64,000 nucleotides of DNA from Pedococcus sp031456495 (lineage in GTDB: Bacteria; Actinomycetota; Actinomycetes; Actinomycetales; Dermatophilaceae), in assembly GCF_031456495.1 (NCBI RefSeq), contig NZ_JAVDUW010000003.1, forward strand, positions 1 to 64,000, given 5' to 3'. Below, piece after piece: positions 22,189-30,834 of this stretch (within the stretch, counting starts at the first letter, position 1; the number at the start of each line of letters is the position of its first letter). The notes beneath the pieces are model-generated. The model had not been told where the DNA came from, did no database searches, and saw only the letters and a program-made list of their open reading frames with translations. A program made the position numbers and the translations under genes.

Positions 22189-22923
22189 TCAGCGGCCGCG
22201 CATGGCCTTGCGGTCGACACGGGCACGCATCGGGTCCATGCCGGCGGGGATGGGCGGGCGGACGCCACCGAGGGCCTTGAGCCGCTTGTTGACGGCGGCC
22301 GCCTCCTCCTTGGTGAGGACCGGCTTCATCCGCGTCATCTTGGCGCTGACCTTGCGGACCGGCACCTGGTCGGCCTCGTCGCCGACGACCAGCGTCGTCA
22401 CGGGGACGCCCGGCGCCACGCGCTCGACCTTCTTGCGCTCCTGCGCGACCAGCTTGGAGCGGCGGGCGTTCGGGCCCTCGGCCACGAGCACCACACCGGG
22501 GCGGCCGACCGCGCGGTAGACGAACGCCGCGCCGGCCATGTCCTCCGGGCGCGTGCCGCGGGCACCGTCGACGGCCACGGGCTGCTGGTCGTAGTACCAG
22601 CCGCGACGCAGGGCCCCGAGGGCGGCGCCGGCGGCGCCGGGCTGGCCCTCGATGCTGCGGAACGCGGCTCGCTCGGCCTTGCGGCTCAGGACGAGGACGG
22701 CGGCGAGCAGCCCCAGCGGGATCGACAGGACGAGCGCGTAGACCCAGTGGCCGAGGAGGGCGCCGATGCCGACGCCGACGACGAGCACCCCGAGGAACGC
22801 CAGCAGCATCCACCACGGGATGGTCCGGTCGACCTGACGCGCCGCCGTGTAGACCTGGCGGACCTGCGCGAGGCGACCGGGCTCCTTGGGCGTGCCGGAC
22901 TGCTGCTTCTCCTTGCGAGCCAT
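22189..22923 (-). CDS. DUF4191 family membrane protein
   Basis: 244-aa protein with two adjacent transmembrane segments (about residues 38-80) after a Lys-rich start, then a cytoplasmic domain of about 160 residues. DUF4191 sits beside lipA in many actinobacteria, including M. tuberculosis, but its function is not established. It is 16 nt downstream of lipA on the same strand and also has its own leaderless-type -10. Confidence 0.85.
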   Translation of the reverse strand: MARKEKQQSGTPKEPGRLAQVRQVYTAARQVDRTIPWWMLLAFLGVLVVGVGIGALLGHWVYALVLSIPLGLLAAVLVLSRKAERAAFRSIEGQPGAAGAALGALRRGWYYDQQPVAVDGARGTRPEDMAGAAFVYRAVGRPGVVLVAEGPNARRSKLVAQERKKVERVAPGVPVTTLVVGDEADQVPVRKVSAKMTRMKPVLTKEEAAAVNKRLKALGGVRPPIPAGMDPMRARVDRKAMRGR

Positions 22924-22930
22924 GGGGGTC

Positions 22931-22936
22931 AGGATA
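22931..22936 (-). promoter_or_regulatory. -10 element (TATCCT) for leaderless DUF4191 gene
   Basis: On the minus strand TATCCT ends 7 nt before the ATG at 22923; it lies in the short gap after lipA. Confidence 0.5.
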
Positions 22937-22939
22937 CCG

Positions 22940-23977
22940 TCAGGCGGAGGTGCCCAGAGCCGCCGGCGTGCGCGCGGCGACGAGCGAGGCGGCCTCCTGG
23001 CGGGCCGGATCGCCGGCCGCGTCGGCGAGGTGCTGCAGGTGCTCGGGGATCTCTCGGCCCCACTTCTTCATGGCCGTCGCCCAGAGGCGGCCGGCGCGGT
23101 AGGACGAGCGCACGAGCGGGCCGGCCATGACGCCCTTGAAGCCCATCTCCTCGGCGACCTGGCTCCAGTGCACGAACTCCTCGGGCTTGACCCAGCGGTC
23201 GATCGGGTGGTGCAGCTTCGAGGGGCGCAGGTACTGGGTGATCGTGAGGATGTCGCAGCCCGCGTCGTGCAGGTCGCGGATGGCCTGCTCGACCTCGTGG
23301 TCCTCCTCGCCCATGCCGAGGATGAGGTTGGACTTGGTCACCAGCTCGGCGTCGCGCGCCATCGACAGGACCTTGAGGGACTTCTCGTAGGTGAACGCGG
23401 GCCGGATCTCCTTGAAGATCCGGGGCACGGTCTCGAGGTTGTGGGCGAACACCTCGGGCCGGGCGTCGAAGACCTGGCCGACGAGCTCGGGCTTGGCGCC
23501 GAAGTCGGGCGGGAGGATCTCGACGCCGGTGTTGGGGTTCTTCTCGTGGATCTGGCGGATCGTCTCGGCGTACAGCCACGCGGCGCCGTCGGGCTGGTCG
23601 TCGCGGGCCACGCCCGTCACGGTCGAGTAGCGCAGGCCCATCTGGGCGACCGACTCGGCCACGCGGCGCGGCTCGTCGAGGTCGAGCGCCAGCGGGCGGC
23701 CGGAGGCGATGTCGCAGAAGTCGCAGCGGCGGGTGCAGATGTCACCGCCGATGAGGAAGGTCGCCTCGCGGTCCTCCCAGCACTCGAAGATGTTGGGGCA
23801 GCCCGCCTCCTGGCAGACCGTGTGCAGGCCCTCGGTCTTCACCATCGAGTGCAGCTTGGTGTACTCCGGGCCCATCTTGGCGGTCGTCCGGATCCACTCG
23901 GGCTTGCGCTCGATCGGCGTCTCGGCGTTGCGTGCCTCGACACGCAGCAGCCGGCGGCCCTCGGGTGCGACGGTCAC
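22940..23977 (-). CDS. lipA: lipoyl synthase
   Basis: 345-aa radical SAM enzyme that inserts two sulfurs into protein-bound octanoyl groups. The radical SAM cluster motif is CTRRCDFC; the auxiliary cluster motif is CQEAGCPNIFEC near the N-terminus; the C-terminal RSSYRAG serine is also conserved. The GTG at 23977 is preceded by AAGGGAG. With lipB nearby and the two-lipoyl-domain E2 sucB in the same window, it completes the lipoylation route. Confidence 0.96.
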   Translation of the reverse strand: MTVAPEGRRLLRVEARNAETPIERKPEWIRTTAKMGPEYTKLHSMVKTEGLHTVCQEAGCPNIFECWEDREATFLIGGDICTRRCDFCDIASGRPLALDLDEPRRVAESVAQMGLRYSTVTGVARDDQPDGAAWLYAETIRQIHEKNPNTGVEILPPDFGAKPELVGQVFDARPEVFAHNLETVPRIFKEIRPAFTYEKSLKVLSMARDAELVTKSNLILGMGEEDHEVEQAIRDLHDAGCDILTITQYLRPSKLHHPIDRWVKPEEFVHWSQVAEEMGFKGVMAGPLVRSSYRAGRLWATAMKKWGREIPEHLQHLADAAGDPARQEAASLVAARTPAALGTSA

Positions 23978-24165
23978 GAAGACTCCCTTGCCTTGCGTTG
24001 TGCGTCCGGCGCGCCACCACCAGCCGGTATGCCGTGGGGCACGGGGGCGCCCGGAGGTTCCCGGGCGTCCTCCAAGACTACGCCTGCGCTCCGTGACGTA
24101 TTCCGCCGCCCGGTCGGGTGCGGGCCTGCGCCGGCGAGGGGTGACGTGTCGGCCGGAGCGTGCCC

Positions 24166-24576
24166 TCAGCCGCCGAAGGGGAAGGTGACCTGCGGGAAGT
24201 ATGTCATCCGCACGGCGTCGGCGAACACGTAGACCATGAGCAGCGCCGTGGCCGCGTTGAGGACCAGCGCTGCCCAGGCTCCGCCCCGGCCACCGCGCCG
24301 CAGCGCCGCCCGTGCCAGCCCGAGGCCGAGCGCGGGCACCGCGACGGCGACGAGGAACAGCAGGGTCTCCACGGTCCACCCGGCGAGGTCACGCGCCATG
24401 AGGGGCAGGTCGCCCTCGTGCAGCCCCAGGAGCGGCAGCATCAGGAAGGTGCCGATCACGTCGGTGAGCCAGAAGACGAGCAGGAACGCCGGCAGCATCA
24501 GCAGGGACAACTGGGCGAGCTGCCGGTGGTTGCGGACCGGGCGTCCGGCTGCGCGGGGTGGCGTCAGGGTCGACAT
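24166..24576 (-). CDS. hypothetical membrane protein (136 aa)
   Basis: Small membrane protein with about three hydrophobic stretches (residues about 25-55, 65-85, 105-125) and a short basic N-terminus. GGAGG five bases before the ATG at 24576 supports this start over a longer frame. I recognise no family. It sits between lipA and lipB on the same strand but with its own upstream gap. Confidence 0.7.
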   Translation of the reverse strand: MSTLTPPRAAGRPVRNHRQLAQLSLLMLPAFLLVFWLTDVIGTFLMLPLLGLHEGDLPLMARDLAGWTVETLLFLVAVAVPALGLGLARAALRRGGRGGAWAALVLNAATALLMVYVFADAVRMTYFPQVTFPFGG

Positions 24577-24655
24577 GGGGTCCTCCTTCCGCGAGGTCCA
24601 CCCCCATCCCATCGGGAGGGGCGGGTGCCCAGCAGGGACGGAGGTCCCGGTGCGC

Positions 24656-25291
24656 CTACGCGGAGGCGAGGACCTCGGTCAGGTGCTTCTCGGCATACGG
24701 GAGCACGTCCTGCACGGTGACCACACGCCCGGCCTCGCGGCTGATGGAGCTCACCCCGGCGTCCTCGATGCCGCAGGCGATGATGTTGTCCGCCCACGAG
24801 AGGTCGGCGTCGCAGTTGAGCGCGAAGCCGTGCATGGTCACCTGCCTGCTGACCCGCACGCCGATCGCGCCGAGCTTGCGGTCGGGGCCGCGCTCGTCCG
24901 CGAGCACCCACACGCCGGAGCGGCCCTCGACGCGCACGGTCTCGACGCCGAACTCGCCGCAGGTGCGGATCATGACCTCCTCGAGCCGGCGCACGTGGGC
25001 GACCACGTCGATCGGGACGCCGTGCAGGCGCACGATGGGGTAGCCGACGAGCTGGCCCGGGCCGTGCCACGTGATGAGGCCGCCGCGGTCGACGTCGACG
25101 ACCGGCGTTCCGTCCTTGGGCCGCTGGTGCTCCTCGGTGCGCTTCCCGGCGGTGAAGACGGGCGCGTGCTCGAGCAGGAGCACGGTGTCCTCGCCGCCCT
25201 CCACCACCGACGCGTGCACCTCGCGCTGGTGCGCCCAGCCGGCCTGGTAGTCGACGAAGTCGGGCGCGAAGCCCACGTGCTCGAACCGCAT
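24656..25291 (-). CDS. lipB: octanoyl-(acyl carrier protein):protein octanoyltransferase
   Basis: 211-aa cytosolic enzyme that transfers octanoate from ACP to lipoyl domains. Family motifs: GGLITWHGPGQLVGYPI, the lysine loop KLGAIGV, and the nucleophilic cysteine in FALNCDADLS. The ATG at 25291 fits the family length and is preceded by a leaderless-type -10. Confidence 0.95.
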   Translation of the reverse strand: MRFEHVGFAPDFVDYQAGWAHQREVHASVVEGGEDTVLLLEHAPVFTAGKRTEEHQRPKDGTPVVDVDRGGLITWHGPGQLVGYPIVRLHGVPIDVVAHVRRLEEVMIRTCGEFGVETVRVEGRSGVWVLADERGPDRKLGAIGVRVSRQVTMHGFALNCDADLSWADNIIACGIEDAGVSSISREAGRVVTVQDVLPYAEKHLTEVLASA

Positions 25292-25298
25292 GGGCACC

Positions 25299-25304
25299 AC
25301 GGTA
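25299..25304 (-). promoter_or_regulatory. -10 element (TACCGT) for leaderless lipB
   Basis: On the minus strand TACCGT ends 7 nt before the ATG at 25291. Confidence 0.55.
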
Positions 25305-25322
25305 CGCCGCGTCCCAGGCGGG

Positions 25323-26057
25323 TCAGGGAGTGGGCAGCCGGCGCGGCTCGAGGCGTTCCTCCCGCGCCTCGTCGCCCTCACGGGTCACGACGTAGGCGCC
25401 CTTGCCGTCGGCCTCGGTGACCGCCTCGACGAGCTCGGTGCCTCGGTAGACCAGGCCGACGCCGTCGTCCGTGCAGTGCGTGGTCGGCAGCGTGCCGTCG
25501 GCGACGAGGCGGTGGACCAGGGGGCGCCGCCTGGCCTCGGAGTCGTAGTGGACCCCGTTGCCGTACGGCAGGAAGCCCAGGCCGTTGGTCACGGCGCGCA
25601 GCTCGGGACCGAAGGAGTCGGTGGTCCCGCCGAGGTACCAGCAGATCGAGCCGGCCGAGACGCCCGAGAGGACGACCCCTGCCTCCCAGACCCGGCGGAA
25701 CACCGCGTCGAGCTCGTGCACCCGCCACACGGCGAGCAGGTTCGCCACCGAGCCGCCGTTGACCCAGACGACGTCCTGCTCGAGCAGGTGGCCCTCGACG
25801 TCGTCGAGGTTCGGCATCGGGAACAGGTGCAGGTTCGTGAGGTCGAAGCCCGCCACGCGCCCCGCCTCGTGCAGGTCGTCGGCGAACGCCCGCTGGTCGC
25901 CGCTCGCCGTGCCGAGCACCGTGACGCGCGGTCGGCGGCCGGTCGCGCCGGACAGCTCGACCGCGTGGTGGACGAGGCCGTCGAACTCGAAGCGGGTGCG
26001 GTCGCCGAAGCGGTAGCCGCCGGACGTCGCGAGGATCGTGGGCTGGTCGGAGGGCAT
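25323..26057 (-). CDS. peptidase E-like (S51 family) serine peptidase
   Basis: 244-aa cytosolic protein of the class I glutamine amidotransferase-like fold used by S51 peptidases. The nucleophile elbow is GVSAGSICW; the VWVNGGSVANLLAVW segment and a late histidine (THCTDDG) are in family positions. Known members cleave Asp-X dipeptides or cyanophycin dipeptides; the substrate here is unknown. The ATG at 26057 is supported by a -10 hexamer 7 nt upstream. Confidence 0.8.
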   Translation of the reverse strand: MPSDQPTILATSGGYRFGDRTRFEFDGLVHHAVELSGATGRRPRVTVLGTASGDQRAFADDLHEAGRVAGFDLTNLHLFPMPNLDDVEGHLLEQDVVWVNGGSVANLLAVWRVHELDAVFRRVWEAGVVLSGVSAGSICWYLGGTTDSFGPELRAVTNGLGFLPYGNGVHYDSEARRRPLVHRLVADGTLPTTHCTDDGVGLVYRGTELVEAVTEADGKGAYVVTREGDEAREERLEPRRLPTP

Positions 26058-26064
26058 GGCCCGG

Positions 26065-26070
26065 ACCCTA
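26065..26070 (-). promoter_or_regulatory. -10 element (TAGGGT) for leaderless S51 peptidase gene
   Basis: On the minus strand TAGGGT ends 7 nt before the ATG at 26057. Confidence 0.6.
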
Positions 26071-26125
26071 TGCCGGGCTGTGGACAACGGCGGAGGCGGC
26101 CCCGCCGGCCGGCAGACTCGAGGGC

Positions 26126-27853
26126 ATGGAGGCGTTCGGCGACGACGGGTTCGAGAGCGGGTCCGGCTGGCAGGCGGAGGCGGTGCCGGCGGCTGGCGTG
26201 ACGGGTGCGGGCGTCCCGGTGGGCGACGTGCAGGGGAGCGGTGTGCGGGGGATCGGCATGGCGTCGCCGGAGGTGCCCGGCTACGACGTGGGCGAGCTCC
26301 TCGGGCGCGGGAGCTCAGGGTGCGTGTGGGCGGCGACGCGGTGCCCCGACGGCGCACCGGTGGCCGTCAAGGTCGTGCCGGTCGGCACCGGCGCGCAGGC
26401 GGCCGTCGCGGCCCGTGAGCTGGCCGTGCTCGCGCGGGTCGAGGTCGAGGGCCTGGTGCGGTTCCGCGAGGCGGTCGGCCTCGACGGTCAACCACCGGCG
26501 GTGGCCGTGGTGCTCGACCGGGTGAGGGGAGGCCCCCTGGCGGGCGTCGTCGCCGCACGCGGCCACCTCAGCGCGGGGGAGACGGTCACCGTGCTCGCCC
26601 CGGTGGCGAGGGCGCTCGCGGGCCTGCACGCCGCCGGCGTGGTGCACGGGGACGTCAGCCCCGGCAACGTCCTGCTCGAGCTCAACGGCCGGCCGCTGCT
26701 CGCCGACCTCGGGGTGGCGAGCGTGGCCGGCTCGGGTCCCGACGAGCTCTGGGGCACCCAGGGCTTCGTCGCCCCCGAGGTCCTCGAGGGCCAGCGTCCG
26801 GGACCTGCGGCCGACGTGTATGCCGTGGGTGCGCTCGCCTGGTGGTGCGCCACGGGCGAGCCGCCGGGCCCGGGTGCACTGCGGGCCCCGGTCGACGAGG
26901 TCCTCCCGGGCCTCCCGGAGGCGTGGCGCCGGCTGACGGCCCGCGCGCTGGCCGGCGACCCGGGCGTCCGGCCGAGCGCCGCCGAGCTGGCGCTGGGCTA
27001 CTTCGACGCGGTGCCCTGCGAGCCGTTGCGGATGACCGTGGGGACGGACGAGACCTCGTTGCTGACCCAGCGCATCCGCGACGCCGGGCGCCCCTCCGAC
27101 GTCGCGGCGTCGACGTCCACCGACCCGCACCACGAGGGGCTGGGTGGGACGGTTCGCGCTGCCGTGGGCGTCGTGAGTGTGGCGCTGAGCCGCCTGCCCG
27201 CGGCCCGGTGGTCCACGCCGCGGTTGTCCGCCCCGCGGTTGTCCGCTCCGCGGTGGTCCGTGCGGAGGGCGCCCAGCGGTCGCCTCGTCACCACGGTGCT
27301 GCTGCTCGCTGCCGTCGCGGCGGTCGTCGTGCCCGCCGGCGTCGTCGTCGCCGGCGGCGTGTCCGCTCCCGGGTGGTTGCCCGGTGACGCGCGGACCGCC
27401 GGAGCCCCACGGGCAACGGCATCCTCGCCGTCGCCGGCGCGGGACCCGCTCACGGACCGGCGCGCTCCCCAGCGCGACGCGAGGGGCCTGGCCCAGGCGC
27501 TCGCGGACGAGCGCGCGCGCCTGGTGGTGGTGGGCGACCGGGCCCGGCTCGGTGACCTCGACGCGCCGGGTTCGACGGCGCTGCGCCAGGACACCGACGC
27601 CCTGCGCGAGCTGGCCGACCGGCACGAGCGGTACGCCGGCGTCCGGCTCACCGCGCGCACCGTGCGGCTCGTGACGGTCTCGGCCACGAAGGCGACGATC
27701 GATGCGTCCGTCGACACGGCGGCATACGAGGTGGTCGGCAACGGGCGCGTCGAGCACCGCCCGGCAGCGAAGGGTCGGCCGGTGCGGCTCCTCCTCGTGT
27801 GGCACGACGGGAGGTGGAAGGTGGACTCCGTGACCGACCCGTCCGACGGGTAA
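26126..27853 (+). CDS. membrane Ser/Thr protein kinase-like protein with degenerate catalytic loop
   Basis: 575 aa. The kinase domain (about residues 53-310) has the glycine loop LGRGSSGCVW, the VAVK lysine, APE and a DLG motif (D194). The catalytic loop reads HGDVSPGN (His174-Asn181): the HRD arginine is Gly and the catalytic-loop lysine is Ser, so activity may be reduced or altered. A Ser/Pro-rich linker with 15-bp tandem repeats leads to one transmembrane segment (about 390-415) and an extracytoplasmic domain of about 150 residues that I do not recognise. A start at ATG 26258 is also possible. Confidence 0.8.
   Translation: MEAFGDDGFESGSGWQAEAVPAAGVTGAGVPVGDVQGSGVRGIGMASPEVPGYDVGELLGRGSSGCVWAATRCPDGAPVAVKVVPVGTGAQAAVAARELAVLARVEVEGLVRFREAVGLDGQPPAVAVVLDRVRGGPLAGVVAARGHLSAGETVTVLAPVARALAGLHAAGVVHGDVSPGNVLLELNGRPLLADLGVASVAGSGPDELWGTQGFVAPEVLEGQRPGPAADVYAVGALAWWCATGEPPGPGALRAPVDEVLPGLPEAWRRLTARALAGDPGVRPSAAELALGYFDAVPCEPLRMTVGTDETSLLTQRIRDAGRPSDVAASTSTDPHHEGLGGTVRAAVGVVSVALSRLPAARWSTPRLSAPRLSAPRWSVRRAPSGRLVTTVLLLAAVAAVVVPAGVVVAGGVSAPGWLPGDARTAGAPRATASSPSPARDPLTDRRAPQRDARGLAQALADERARLVVVGDRARLGDLDAPGSTALRQDTDALRELADRHERYAGVRLTARTVRLVTVSATKATIDASVDTAAYEVVGNGRVEHRPAAKGRPVRLLLVWHDGRWKVDSVTDPSDG
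27207..27266. repeat. 15-bp in-frame tandem repeat (four units) in the kinase linker
   Basis: Four 15-bp units of the form GGTTGTCCGCCCCGC encode repeats like RLSAP/RWSTP in the juxtamembrane linker. Confidence 0.85.
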
Positions 27854-27866
27854 GCGCGGGAGTCGC

Positions 27867-28766
27867 TCAGGCCTGCTCGAGCACCCAGCGCAGGGCGGAG
27901 GCGACGTCCCCGTCGGTGTGCGTGAAGCCGCTGTCGGTGAGGCGACCGGGGACGACGCGCTTGCTGTGGAGGACCTCGTCGGCGAAGCCGCCGAGGACGA
28001 GCCGGATGCCGAAGGCGGGCGCGGGCAGCACGGCCGGACGGTGCAGCTGGCGGCCGAGCTCGCGGGCCACCTCGACCTGGCGGTCCGGGTGCGGGCCGAC
28101 GAGGTTGACCGGGCCGGTGACCTCGGGGTGGTCGACCAGGTGCACCAGGCCGGCGACGGTGTCGCGCAACGAGATCCACGGCCACCACTGGCGGCCGTTG
28201 CCGAGCGGCCCGTTGATGCCGGCCTTGGCGAGCGGCAGCATCTTGGCCATCGCGCCGCCACCGGGCGCGAGCACCAGTCCGGTCCGCGGGTGGACGACCG
28301 GGAGCCCGGCGTCGCGGGCGGGGTCGGCGGCGCCCTCCCAGGCGCGCACCACGTCGCTGAGGAACGTGTCGCCGGGGGCGGAGTCCTCCGTGAGCACCTC
28401 GTCGCCGCGGTCGCCGTAGTAGCCGACGGCGGACGCCGAGACGAGGCGGACGGGCGCGCCGAGCTCGACCAGCGCCCGAGCGACCGTGGCGGTCGAGTCG
28501 ACCCGCGAGCTGAGGATGAGCTGCTGGTACGAGGGGGTCCAGCGCTTGTCACCCACGCCCGCCCCCGCGAGGTTCACGACGGCGGTGACCCCCTCGAGGG
28601 CGCCGGGGTCGAGGCGGCGGGCGGCCGGGTCCCACTGCACCTCATCGGCGGCCGTGGGCGCGCGCCGGACGAGCCGGACGACCTCGTCGCCGCGCCCGCG
28701 CAGGGCTGCGGACAGCGCGCTGCCGATCAGTCCGGTCGAACCCGTGATGGCTACGCGCTGCGGCAT
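27867..28766 (-). CDS. TIGR01777 family NAD-dependent epimerase/dehydratase-like protein
   Basis: 299-aa extended SDR-fold protein (YfcH/SDR39U1 type). The N-terminal ITGSTGLIGSAL binds NAD(P); SASAVGYYGDRG carries the tyrosine; the DUF1731-like C-terminus contains PAFGIRLVLGGFADEVL. AGGAG precedes the ATG at 28766. The same gene neighbours dlaT and lipB in M. tuberculosis (Rv2216). The biochemical role is not established. Confidence 0.88.
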   Translation of the reverse strand: MPQRVAITGSTGLIGSALSAALRGRGDEVVRLVRRAPTAADEVQWDPAARRLDPGALEGVTAVVNLAGAGVGDKRWTPSYQQLILSSRVDSTATVARALVELGAPVRLVSASAVGYYGDRGDEVLTEDSAPGDTFLSDVVRAWEGAADPARDAGLPVVHPRTGLVLAPGGGAMAKMLPLAKAGINGPLGNGRQWWPWISLRDTVAGLVHLVDHPEVTGPVNLVGPHPDRQVEVARELGRQLHRPAVLPAPAFGIRLVLGGFADEVLHSKRVVPGRLTDSGFTHTDGDVASALRWVLEQA

Positions 28767-28825
28767 GGGGGTCTCCTGCGGGTGCTGTGGTCGGAGCGTG
28801 CGGTCAGGTGGTGGGGAACGGGGTC

Positions 28826-28859
28826 GGGCACGGCCCGGGCGGAAACCCGGGCCGTGCCC
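28826..28859 (-). terminator. terminator after sucB
   Basis: Perfect 14-bp stem (28826-28839 with 28846-28859), 6-nt loop, just beyond the sucB stop. No T tract, as is common in this GC range. Confidence 0.75.
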
Positions 28860-28886
28860 GCTCGTGCTGGGTCGGCTGGCGCCGGC

Positions 28887-30797
28887 TCAGACCTCGAAGT
28901 TGCCCTCCTCGAGGCGCGACTTCATGGTGCTGAGGAACCGGGCGGCGTCCGCGCCGTCGACGACCCGGTGGTCGTACGACAGGGCGAGGTAGACCATCGA
29001 GCGGACGGCGATCGTCTCGCCACCGTCGGCGTCGGTCACGACGACCGGGCGCTTGACGACCGCGCCGGTGCCGAGGATCCCGACGTTCGGCTGGTTGATG
29101 ATCGGCGTGTCGAAGAGCGCCCCGCGGCTGCCGGTGTTGGTCAGCGTGAAGGTCCCGCCGGACAGCTCGTCCGGCATGATCTTGTTGTTGCGAGTGCGGT
29201 CCGCGAGGTCCGCGATCGCCCGGGCGAGGCCGGCGATGTTGAGGTCGCCGGCGTTCTTGATGACCGGGACGAGCAGGCCGCGCTCGGTGTCGACGGCGAC
29301 GCCGAGGTTCTCCTGGCCGTGGTAGGTGATCTGGTCACCCTCGATGCTCGAGTTGACCTGCGGGTACTCCTTGAGCGCCTCCACCGCGGCCAGCGCGAAG
29401 AACGGCAGGAAGCTGAGCTTCGTGCCCTCGCGCCGCTCGAAGTCGGCCTTCGCCCGCGCGCGCAGCCGGGCGATCTTGGTGACGTCGACCTCGACCACGG
29501 TCGTCAGCTGGGCCGAGACCTGCAGCGACTCGACCATGCGCTTGGCGATCGTCTGCCGCAGCCGCGACATCTTCTCCGTGGTGCCGCGCTTGGGCGAGAC
29601 CGAACCGGAGGCGGCCGGTGCGCTCGACGCTGCGGCAGGAGCCGCCGCCGGTGCTGCGGCGGGTGCGGGTGCGGGAGCGGCAGCCGCCTCCTGGGCCGCC
29701 TTGGCGGCGTCGAGGACGTCCTGCTTGCGGACGCGACCGCCCACGCCGGTGCCCTTGATGCTGGCGAGGTCGACGTTGTTCTCCGCGGCCAGCTTGCGCA
29801 CCAGCGGGGTGACGTATGCCGAGGCGTCCTGGGCGTCGCCCGAGGTCGGCTGGGCGGGGGCCTGGGACTGCGCGGGTGCCTGCGCCGGGGCGGGGGCCGC
29901 GGCGCGCTCGGCCTGCTCGGCGGGCGAGGAGCCGGCCGGCTGGTTCGCAGCGGTCTCGGCGGCGGCCTGGGCGGTGTCCGCCTGCGCCTGTGCCGGGGCC
30001 TGCTGCTGCGGAGCCTCCTCCTGCTGCGGCTGCGCCTGCTGGGGCGCCTCCTGCTGCGGGGCGGCCTCCTGGGCCGGCTGCTCCTGCTGCGGCGCGGCCT
30101 GCTCGCCCGAACCGCCGGCGGAGCCACCGATGACGGCGAGCTCGCCGCCGACCGGCACGGTGTCGTCCTCCTGGACGAGGATCTTGGTGACCACGCCGGC
30201 CACGGGGGAGGGGATCTCGGTGTCGACCTTGTCGGTCGAGACCTCGAGCAGCGGCTCGTCGACCTCGACGGTGTCGCCCTCGGCCTTGAGCCAGCGGGTG
30301 ACGGTGCCCTCGGTCACGGACTCGCCGAGCGCCGGCATGGTCACGGTCTCGCCGCCACCGGACTGCTGGCCGCCCTGGTCGCCGCCGGACTGCTGCGGCT
30401 GCTCCGACTGCTGGGCCTGGTGCTGCTCGGGCTCGGAGGTCGCGGGCTGCGGCTCCTGCGCGGTCGAGGGGGCCTCGGCCGGCGGTGCCTCCTGCGCCTG
30501 CTGGCCGCCGTCCTGCTGGCCTGCGTCCTGTGAGCCCGCGTCGGAGCCACCGGCCTCGCTGCCGTCGCCGATCACGGCGAGGTCGGCGCCCACCGGCACC
30601 GTGTCGTCCTCGTTCGCGAGGATCTCCTGCAGCACACCCGCCACGGGGGAGGGGATCTCGGTGTCGACCTTGTCGGTCGAGACCTCGAGGAGGGGCTCGT
30701 CGACCGCGACGGTGTCGCCGACGTTCTTCAGCCAGCGCGTCACCGTGCCCTCGGTGACGGACTCACCCAGAGCCGGCATGGTCACGCGTTCGGACAT
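28887..30797 (-). CDS. sucB: dihydrolipoamide acyltransferase, E2 of 2-oxoacid dehydrogenase complex
   Basis: 636-aa E2 component (DlaT/SucB type) serving the 2-oxoglutarate and/or pyruvate dehydrogenase complexes. Two N-terminal lipoyl domains each carry the lipoyl-lysine motif STDKVDTEI (about residues 42 and 190). They are joined by Ala/Gln/Pro-rich swinging linkers, followed by a peripheral subunit-binding domain (YVTPLVRKLAAENNVDL) and the catalytic domain with SYDHRVVDG. The two lipoyl domains share a 50-bp identical DNA stretch. It lies 37 nt downstream of lpdA on the same strand, so the two are probably co-transcribed. Confidence 0.95.
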   Translation of the reverse strand: MSERVTMPALGESVTEGTVTRWLKNVGDTVAVDEPLLEVSTDKVDTEIPSPVAGVLQEILANEDDTVPVGADLAVIGDGSEAGGSDAGSQDAGQQDGGQQAQEAPPAEAPSTAQEPQPATSEPEQHQAQQSEQPQQSGGDQGGQQSGGGETVTMPALGESVTEGTVTRWLKAEGDTVEVDEPLLEVSTDKVDTEIPSPVAGVVTKILVQEDDTVPVGGELAVIGGSAGGSGEQAAPQQEQPAQEAAPQQEAPQQAQPQQEEAPQQQAPAQAQADTAQAAAETAANQPAGSSPAEQAERAAAPAPAQAPAQSQAPAQPTSGDAQDASAYVTPLVRKLAAENNVDLASIKGTGVGGRVRKQDVLDAAKAAQEAAAAPAPAPAAAPAAAPAAASSAPAASGSVSPKRGTTEKMSRLRQTIAKRMVESLQVSAQLTTVVEVDVTKIARLRARAKADFERREGTKLSFLPFFALAAVEALKEYPQVNSSIEGDQITYHGQENLGVAVDTERGLLVPVIKNAGDLNIAGLARAIADLADRTRNNKIMPDELSGGTFTLTNTGSRGALFDTPIINQPNVGILGTGAVVKRPVVVTDADGGETIAVRSMVYLALSYDHRVVDGADAARFLSTMKSRLEEGNFEV

Positions 30798-30834
30798 CTG
30801 ATCGTTCTCCTCTTGGTTGGAAATGTGCTGCGTT

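Noticed and set aside
24075..24080. TAGTCT on the minus strand as a lipA promoter
   Set aside because: It would leave a leader of about 90 nt and no -35 is visible; the evidence is too weak to list.
27918..30533. 871-aa plus-strand frame with Leu/Gly/Arg-rich runs
   Set aside because: Complement of the epimerase gene and of the Ala/Gln/Pro-rich linkers of sucB; low complexity, no recognisable domain.
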